Below, piece by piece: positions 56,930-64,000 of a stretch of 64,000 nucleotides of DNA (positions are counted from its first letter, which is position 1; the number at the start of each line of letters is the position of its first letter). The notes under the pieces were generated by a model. It was not told the origin of the DNA and made no database searches. It worked only from the letters and a program-made list of their open reading frames with translations. The DNA comes from Sacculina carcini (taxonomy: Eukaryota > Arthropoda > Thecostraca > Sacculinidae). The stretch is from positions 1,675,195 through 1,739,194 of the forward strand of contig OU696596.1 of NCBI GenBank assembly GCA_916048095.2, given 5' to 3'. The translations under genes and the position numbers were made by a program.

Positions 56930-57300
56930 ATTTGTATGTGTGTGTGTGTGTGTGTATGTTTGTATATGTCTATTTGTGTATGTGTGTATATATGTGTTCA
57001 TATGTCTATTTGTGTGTGTATGCATGTGTATATGTTTATGTGTGTATATGTGAATATGTTTGTGTAAATCTGTGTATGTGTGTATGTATGTTTGTGTATA
57101 TGTATGTATGTGTGTGTATATGTGGGTATGTTTGTATATGCATGTGTGTGCGCGTATGTCTATATATATGTATGTGTATGTTTGTATATGTGGGTATGTA
57201 TGTTTATGTGTGTATATGTGGGTATGTTTGTGTAAATGTGTGTGTACATGTCTATTTGTGTATGCGTATGCATATGTATGTGTATATGTGTGTTTGTATT
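56930..57300 (+). repeat. TG-rich tract in the UQCC2 3' flank
   Basis: TGTGTATATGTGGGTATG-like phrases downstream of the UQCC2 stop; probably 3' UTR. Polarity is TG on the UQCC2 coding strand. Confidence 0.85.
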
Positions 57301-57687
57301 CAAGTGTAAGTAAAATATAAAAAAACGATATGTAAAGTAATATAAAAATGTTAAGTAAAATAAATAAAAACAGCTCAATTTTACATTGATCATACGCTTG
57401 TTCTATTGAATTATCCACCTGTTTCTTGTTTCTTTCATAAAATTCGTTCTTCGTAACGTCCGAATATCATGCGGAACATTCCATCTTTTGCGTTATTACT
57501 GTTTTATTTGTGTTTATTCACAGAATTGGCAGCCAGACGAGCAGAAACTCTCCCGCTCACCTCACGTGCAACCCACGTGCGCCACATTTGTACTCAGTGC
57601 GCTAGTCAACAGCCCAACATTTGTATGTATGTTTGTGTGTGCTTGAATGAATTCTGACACAAGACAGAGTTTGTATGAAGTCTTATA

Positions 57688-60600
57688 TTATGTTTTTTTG
57701 GAGCGGTCGATTAGACAGGATAATTGTAGCAGTAAATGTTGGCACTGGTCCAACTCAGCGATGAGATCAACATTCTGCTTCACGTCATCTTCACCGGATT
57801 TCTCATCATACACCATCTAACACACACACACACGTGTCAAATTGTAGTGCAGAAATGACTTGGAAAAAACTGATTAATAATTTTGAAATATTTTAATATA
57901 TCTGTTATTATTAATTACAGTGGTAAATCCAGTAGCATGGGGGAAGAATGTAAGAGTACTATTGGACCACCCTGTGTGCGGTGACCCCATGTGTACCCTG
58001 GAAGCTAACCAAAAGATGTAAATAGAGAGAGAGTTCGAAAAAATAAATGAACAATTCACGTGATAACACTGCATAAAGTCCACACTGTTAAATAAATAAC
58101 AACAATCAACAATAGATATTAATCATTCTTACTCACCCGGATCTTGTTCAGGGTACTGCGCACTGACATTCTCACAGACATGAGAGTGTGTACGTGCGAA
58201 TCACACAACATCCGCTCATCTTCTGCTGTTTTCTCACTGGCATTCATCTCATTGAGAGACAAACTGCACGCACACATCTGCACACAAACATACATACAAA
58301 TACACACATGACACATGTAACAAGTGAATTTATCAGCCCTGTTGTGTGGGAAAATGAAGATGAGATGGCTCAAATTAAGAAGTGGAGAATCAGTGAGAAA
58401 AAAGGTTGAGAATCACTGATCTAGTAGAAACAAATAAGAGAATAAAACAGCAGTAATCTCAGCCATTATAATTGAAATTACTTGTGTTTCTCTGTGTGTG
58501 TGTATTTTGTGTTTGTATGTGTTGCTGTTTATATATGTTTTCTGTGTATAATTGTGTGTTCGTTGTTCATTTTCAGTATAACTGCTGGGGGACTTGGGAG
58601 ATTACTGCTGAATATATAATATAACAACAGTAATCTCCTTAGTTATACTATAATAAGTTATACTATACTCCTATGTTATAATATAACAGCAGTAACCTCC
58701 TAATTATACTATAATAAGTTATACTATACTCCTATGTTATATGATAGGATTGTTATTCTTGATTGTTATTTATTACTTATTTATTAATATTTATTCTTAT
58801 TTATTGATGGCTGTTATTTACTGAATCACATATTTATTGTTGATTGTTATTATTTATTGAGGAACGTGGGCGGAGTGACATTATGGAGTGTTATCGGATG
58901 ATGGTTTATTATTTATTGTTATTTATTTATTATTTTCTTTTCGAACTCTCTTTCTCTCTGAATCTTTTGGTTAGCTTCCAGTACATGAGGACACCTTAGG
59001 GTGGTAATAGTGCACTTGCACTCTTCCCCCATGCTACTGGATTTGCCTGTAATTAATAATAAAATAACAGCAGTAACCTCCCAAGTCTCCCAGGAGTCGG
59101 CCTCACCTTGCGACATAACTCCAGTACTTCTCTACAACAGTACTCAGTACTTCTCACCTTGCGACATAACTCCAGTACTTCTCTACAACAGTACTCAGTA
59201 CTTCTCACCTTGCGACATAACTCCAGTACTTCACGACAGCAGGTAGCTTTTTGACACCAGTGAGCTTGCAGAACGTGACATCGCAACGCTCTTTGGTACA
59301 GCTGTACACCGGCCACACGATCGCCACTACTGGAAGAGATATCTGGCGCAGTGGCGGCGAGATCGGCGCGCAATCGCCAAATAACACCGTTGTTTGTCAC
59401 CTGTGCGCCGCAATTGGCACGGCAAAGATAAATAAATTAACTCAGCTAAATAAAATAACTAAATATACAAATAAATTCAATTGGAATATATTTAAATAAA
59501 TTAAACACAAATAAATGAAAATAATGTAATAATTTAGACAAATGTGAATATTTATGAAGAAGTATGAAAGAAGTAAAAATCAGTAGAAAAAATACAAAAA
59601 ATAGTTATGAAGTACTTGTGTGAATTTGAACCGAACACACACACGCACACACAAATACAGACAAATACACAGACATATACACAGACACATACACACACAA
59701 ACAGATATACAGACACATACACACAAACAGACATACAGCCACAAACAGATATACAGACACATACACACACATAAATACACACAGACCCACACACATACAC
59801 AGACACATACACAGACCCACACACATACACATACACAGACACAAACACACACACATACAGACCGTGTCAGTGATGCGTTGAAGCAGGTGCGCCAGTCTTT
59901 GTCTCAAGCGCGCCGCGGACACGCCGTGGCAGTCCTGTTTGCCGACAATAACAGCGGCGCTGAGAACAGACAAGATCTGGCAATCAACACGCTGAGTGTC
60001 CAGGGTTGCCAGACGGGAATAAGCGTTGATAGCCTGACCACACACACACACACACATACGCATGAAAAATGAACACAATTATACACAGAAAACATACAAC
60101 AACGAAACCTCATAACCGACTCATATCAGCTTGATTTTATTTTTTGCACGCGTACTATCCTAGTTCTACAACATAATTTTACATGTATATGTTTACATGT
60201 ATATGTATATATAATAATGCATGTTTATATATATATACGATGTGTATGTCTATATATGTGTGTATGCATACGTTATGTATATTTCCACATCTCTGATAAT
60301 TTTCACGCATCACACCGTTCATGTATATTATTAATAGTTGACCATGTATTTTAAATCTGTTTTCGATTTTTAATTATTATTGTTACATGCGCTGACAAAT
60401 CACCATGTGGAACCATGTATGTTGTGTGTGAAATACGAAAACAGCAACACACACACACACAGATACATACAAGTAGACAGGAGCACACACAAACATAGAG
60501 AGCAAAAGCACAAAATACAGCACAAACAACACAGAAAAGCATAAACAAACACTCAGACACAGAAGTACACCCAGGAAAAACAAACATATAAACACTCAGA

Positions 60601-62542
60601 TACAGAATGAAACATACAGAAAGACGGAGAAACAGATAAATATAGAAGCACAAAAACATAAACACATACAGGCAGAAATAGACATAAACAAACACAGACG
60701 TAAACACACAAACACACAGAGAGAGAGGCAGAAGAAAGAGATACACAAATAGAAAGAGAGAGAGAGACACACACAAACACACAGAAAGACACAGAAGTAC
60801 ATCCAGGCAAAACAAACATATAAACACAGAATGACACGAACAGACAGACGGAGAAACGGATACAGACAGAAGCACACAAACATAAACAGATAGAAACACA
60901 CAAAGAGAAGGAAAAATGTACAGAAACGAAAAAACACACACAAACACAGACACAAAGAGAGAGAGACACACAAACACAGAGATATAAACAAACACACACA
61001 CACACACACACACAGAGAGAGACAAACACACACACACAGAGAGAGACAAACACAAAGAGAGAGAGAGACACACAATCACAAACACACAGAGAGAGATACA
61101 ATCACAAACACAGAGACACACAATCTCAAACACAGAAAGACACAGACCTCTTCAAACTCGCCAATATCCACACTGACAAGCAGGAAATTGTGCCAGATGT
61201 TGATATTATCGAAGCTGAAGCGCAACGCTTCCTGCAGCGTGCGCCAGGCTCGTCTCTTGTCGCCCAGTTGTGTGTAAGCCCGGGCTATATTGTTCCACGC
61301 CTCGAAATTCTACACACAGACAAACAGACAGATATATTGCGCTTTACACATGTACAAGTATACACATACAAACACACGCACGTACACACATACAAGCACA
61401 TATTACATTACATTAAATTAAAACATTAATATCGCGCTTTTAATCCGAGGGTCTCAAAAGCGCTCACACACACACACACACACACCCACAAACATACACT
61501 CACGTTTACATACTCAAAAATACACACGCACACATACATACATATTTAAAAAGATAGCACAGCAGACATACAGCACAGAAGACAACACAACATACAACAC
61601 ATTAAGACAACACAACAGGCATAACACACACACACACATGTACAATTATACACATACAAATACACACACACACACACACACACAAAACACACACGGGAAC
61701 ATACAAACATACAAACAAACACTAGGCTACATGCAAATACATACACATGTACAGACAGACAGACACACACACACACATATATATATATATACATACATAA
61801 GCATAGACACATACACATACATACATATGAATAAATACTCTACAATCAAGACACCAACACACACACACACACAGAGATACATAAGACATCGCACTGGGAT
61901 ATGTAGCTATGAAGAAGGGCTGATGAATGGAAAATCAAATATCTATCAATTTAACAGACATATTGAAACACTCTCTATAAACACCAAATGAGAGAAAGAG
62001 AGACAGGAAAACAAAGATGTAGTGGAAGAACAGAGCAATTGGCAAGAAAAAATCAAGTGAAGCGAAACAAAAAATTCGCAACAAACAGAGATTGACAAAA
62101 TATCAATAGAAAAGGACTGAATAAGAATTGAAACCACTCAACGTAAATGAAATACAAAAATATACGAAAGAAGACAAGGAGAATAATCAAGATTCATATA
62201 AGAAAAAAACAATATAAAACATATATAAAAAATATAAACTTATATAAAAACATTCTCTCTTACATTTACATTACAGTTTTCTATTATATAAACATTTAAG
62301 TTATATATGAACAATATATAAAAGACATAGCGAATGGGTGAACTTGTAGATTAAAATTCGACATCAGCGCCATCTGATGGCAATTACTTCAGGTTCTAGT
62401 GCGCAACATCGCCGATAGGCGGCAGCACTGAGGCTCCAGTTTTCTTGCTGAAGAGCCGCATAGGCCAGACGAGTCCACACATCAAACTGGAGACTGTTGA
62501 GTTGAACGGCCTGCTGTAATAACGGTATACACTCCTCGTACT

Positions 62543-62609
<67 letters not shown>

Positions 62610-63538
62610 TTACTTAACTGGGTAGAATAACTGGGTAGGTTTATTTAACTGGGTAGAATAACTGGGTAGGTTTATTTAACTGGGTAGAATACCGAGTAGA
62701 AGGTATGGCAAAGACCGAAAGTAAATATTCACATTTAAATACGCTTCACTAGTTTCTTTTCATTATCTCCTTGTTTTCTTTATATATTCCCTAATATTTA
62801 CTAATATTATAATAATGTAGTTATTATTATGATACATATTCGCAAATATCGCTAATATTCTCACACACACACACACATATATTCCTCAGATACCCACTAT
62901 ATTATTCACACAAAATAACTCCCACACAACACAAACAATAATTAATTCAAACTGCATTATTTCTTTATTTATTTATCTGGATTATTATATTCGCAAATAT
63001 TTATCATTCTTCAGATATTTATTGCCACAAAATTTCACGGGAAGAAGTCGAAGCTTATGAACACACACAGGTGTGTCCCGTGCAGCTCGCTGTCACCGCA
63101 GAACCGACCCTCTCCACGCTATGACACCACAAGGACGGAAGACGTATTAGAGAGGGCCACCTCCCCAGAATGCATGACACAACTCATGACTGATATCTGG
63201 TACCATCATTTACTGCTGGGTGGACAGGGACTGTTGAATTATAGAATTCACCCAAAAGAAATTCTCCTCCGCCGGGTTTTGAACCACGGACCTCCCGCTT
63301 GTGAGGCGGGTGTGCTACCACTACACCACGGACTACAGTCAGCGCGTGCGCAATTTGGCACCTGTTGTTTGAAGTAGTAGTAGAGCCCGAGACTTCGAAT
63401 GGCACGCACGCTCGAGTGGTTGGAGAGTTGCCAAGCTTGCTGGTAACACTGAACGTTATCCGTGGCATCTCCGAGAAGACACAACAATTTCGGCGACTCT
63501 CCGTGCACGGAAATCTGCTCACGAATCATGTTCTCCGC
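57688..63538 (-). CDS. TTC27: TTC27, TPR protein, 3' part; 5' exons lie past the right edge
   Basis: Seven minus-strand exons, all phase 0: 63538-63362, 62540-62388, 61309-61148, 60033-59863, 59400-59209, 58277-58137, 57816-57688 (TAA). They encode 374 residues. Key matches to human TTC27 are [20 protein letters not shown], then [37 protein letters not shown] (human NFEAWNNLSTSYIRLKQKVK); [36 protein letters not shown] (human VTNDGEIWRL). These are the C-terminal TPR helices. Human TTC27 is about 843 residues and is reported among factors for U5 snRNP maturation; yeast Emw1 is the fungal homologue. The exon at 59400 has three possible in-frame donors. polyA signals (AATAAA on the minus strand) lie near 57518-57513 and 57508-57503. 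No upstream exon is seen in 63539-64000. Confidence 0.93.
57905..58125 (+). mobile_element. ATT-tailed repeat, family 2, TTC27 last intron
   Basis: TTATTATTAATTACAGTGG, TAAATCCAGTAGCATGGGGG, GTGACCCCATGTGTACCC, AGAGAGAGTTCGAAAA. It ends 12 bases from the exon 6 donor at 58137. Confidence 0.75.
58328..58418 (+). mobile_element. hAT-like right-end fragment
   Basis: GTTGTGTGGGAAAATGAAGA, GGCTCAAATTAAGAAGTGG, AAAAAAGGTTGAGAATCACTG: about 93 percent identical to 43335-43411. It ends in the same CACTG terminus. Confidence 0.65.
58590..58745. repeat. Duplicated 62-bp segment
   Basis: AACAACAGTAATCTCC and then AGTTATACTATAATAAGTTA, CTATACTCCTATGTTATA appear at 58622 and 58684. A further partial AGTAACCTCC occurs at 59070. 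Confidence 0.75.
58741..59063 (-). mobile_element. ATT-tailed repeat, family 2, inverted long copy
   Basis: The reverse complement of 51130-51535, including CGAACTCTCTTTCTCTCTGA, CATGCTACTGGATTTGCCTG and CATTATGGAGTGTTATCGG. It is sense relative to family-2 copies on the other strand and lies in a TTC27 intron. Confidence 0.75.
59107..59260 (-). repeat. 51-bp tandem triplication of a TTC27 exon end with its splice donor
   Basis: The last 33 bases of the exon (ending TTATGTCGCAAG) plus donor GTGAG and 13 intron bases occur three times. Donors are after 59209, 59158 and 59107. The 51-base unit is 17 codons and open in frame, so use of the second or third donor would add 17 or 34 residues ([17 protein letters not shown] per copy). 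The first donor gives the length expected from TTC27. Confidence 0.9.
59401..59862 (-). other. TTC27 intron between exons 4 and 5
   Basis: AT-rich 3' half and a CA/CAGACA tract at 59632-59860 directly next to the exon 4 donor. No other feature. Confidence 0.75.
60034..61147 (-). other. TTC27 intron between exons 3 and 4
   Basis: CA immediately at the exon 4 acceptor (60036-60060), AT-rich middle, then an imperfect CACAGA/GAGAGA tract (60430-61147) abutting the exon 3 donor. The long minus-strand open frames here are Cys/Val/Leu/Ser repeat translation, not genes. Confidence 0.75.
61310..62387 (-). other. TTC27 intron between exons 2 and 3
   Basis: CA tracts, the GAGGGTCT hairpin element (61403-61465) and an A-rich segment (61980-62240). 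61490-61600 and 8300-8440 share phrases (CTCACGTTTACATACTCA, GCAGATATACACCACAGAAG-like), so the hairpin element has a longer common 3' flank. Confidence 0.7.
61403..61620 (+). repeat. Hairpin element with GAGGGTCT loop, copy 4, plus shared flank
   Basis: CATTACATTA, then TAATATCGCGCTTTTAATCC and GAGGGTCTCAAAAGCGC. Downstream it shares CAAACATACACTCACGTTTA, AAATACACACGCACAC and ACAGAAGACAACACAACATA with 8335-8450. Together these define an element of about 300 bases with an internal CA tract. Confidence 0.7.
62541..63361 (-). other. TTC27 intron between exons 1 and 2 of the visible set
   Basis: (AC)n at 62544-62608 gives a (GT)n next to the TCAG acceptor; TAACTGGGTAGAA units repeat at 62617-62690; then AT-rich DNA and an inverted SINE (63037-63338). 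Confidence 0.8.
63037..63338 (-). mobile_element. tRNA-Val-derived SINE, inverted near-full copy
   Basis: Read on the minus strand: CCGTGGTGTAGTGGTAGCAC, CCCGC-CTCACAA-GCGGG, GGTTCAAAACC, TGGGTGAATTCTATAATTC, TGCATTCTGGGGAGGTGGCC, CACACCTGTGTGTGTTCATA. It lies in sense with TTC27 and 24 bases from the exon donor at 63362. Confidence 0.88.
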
Positions 63539-64000
63539 CTGACAACAACAACAACAACAATAACAACAACAATACAACAATAACAATACAAAAAATAACA
63601 TAACAATAACAAATGTATTTGCTATAGCAATACAATAACAATAACAATACATAACAATATAACAAATATAACATAACATAATATAATAACATAACATAAC
63701 ATAACAATAACAAATGTATTTGCTATAGGGTACAAAGTAATCAGAGACGCGAAATTAAACATACTAATGGACGAGAAAAAAGGGAAATAAAATTAAGTTG
63801 CTCGGCAGGGGAGAGTCAAAATGAGCTGTCGAAGAAAGTCAACATACAGGATGATAAGCAAAAGAAATATTTATTGGAGTAAGTGGACAAGCATAATACA
63901 AGTACATGTTTATATACACATACACGCGCAAGCTCTTATATACTAGCAAAAATGATACAAGTAAAACAGACGCAAACAACACTCAAATGTTAATTATACA
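63539..64000 (-). other. TTC27 intron, left part
   Basis: AACAATAAC/ATAACAT repeats (63541-63715) abut the acceptor of the exon at 63538; the rest is AT-rich. No exon is seen before the window ends. Confidence 0.7.

Larger units (their letters stand above)
57817..59208 (-). other. TTC27 introns around exon 6 (58137-58277)
   Basis: The intron before the last exon holds a family-2 repeat (57905-58125). The previous intron holds a hAT-like fragment (58328-58418), a 62-bp duplication (58590-58745), an inverted family-2 repeat and the 51-bp donor duplication. Confidence 0.8.

Noticed and set aside
57469..57657. Small plus-strand secreted-like frame (RNIPSFALLLFYLCLFTELA)
   Set aside because: It lies antisense within the probable TTC27 3' UTR and overlaps its polyA signals. 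The hydrophobic start comes from T-rich DNA; no homology recognised.

Overview
This is animal nuclear DNA: every gene is split into phased GT-AG exons and most of the window is introns and repeats. By translating, joining exons in phase and comparing with families I know, I can place four conserved bilaterian genes: (1) the 5' part of a PLEKHH1/2 (MAX-1) family gene on the minus strand, 18711 down to 514, running off the left edge; (2) a complete 20-exon EXD3 / mut-7 / Nibbler 3'-5' exonuclease gene on the plus strand, 33089-53293, about 1054 codons with all exon phases agreeing; (3) a complete three-exon UQCC2 gene on the plus strand, 54613-56878, 119 codons; (4) the 3' part of TTC27 on the minus strand, seven exons from 63538 down to a stop at 57688. 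Ortholog mix, AT-rich sequence, introns mostly 0.2-2 kb inside EXD3, and unfamiliar SINE, MITE and CR1-like repeats suggest a non-vertebrate bilaterian, perhaps a marine lophotrochozoan. That last step is weak inference.

Layout. 1-18.7 kb: PLEKHH coiled-coil exons at 514-636, 4996-5091, 7982-8119, 14578-14640 and 18257-18711, separated by introns full of CA tracts, an 11-bp array and LINE tails. 18.7-33 kb: gene-poor spacer with a pair of long 14-bp satellite arrays in opposite orientation (21.1-23.5 kb and 26.6-28.0 kb), a MITE, a hAT-like element with target-site duplication, a tRNA-Val SINE nested in another repeat, and CR1-like 3' ends. 33-53.3 kb: EXD3. 54.6-56.9 kb: UQCC2. 57.7-63.5 kb: TTC27, convergent with UQCC2.

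The genes are not an operon. EXD3 relatives act in small-RNA trimming and RNA silencing, UQCC2 in mitochondrial complex III assembly, TTC27 is a TPR protein tied to U5 snRNP maturation, and PLEKHH/MAX-1 is a cytoskeletal/membrane adaptor.

The most unusual signals are at the intron level. TG dinucleotide tracts sit next to most 3' splice sites and lie mostly on the coding strand, so the plus strand reads TG in plus-strand genes and CA in minus-strand genes. Separately, tandem repeats have copied or abut 5' splice sites in three places: a 43-bp array of about 36 copies repeats the EXD3 exon 2 donor, a 51-bp triplication at a TTC27 exon end gives three in-frame donors, and a 22-23 bp array with AG|GTGAG-like motifs starts at the EXD3 exon 13 donor. 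CR1-like LINE 3' tails also seem to seed minisatellites.
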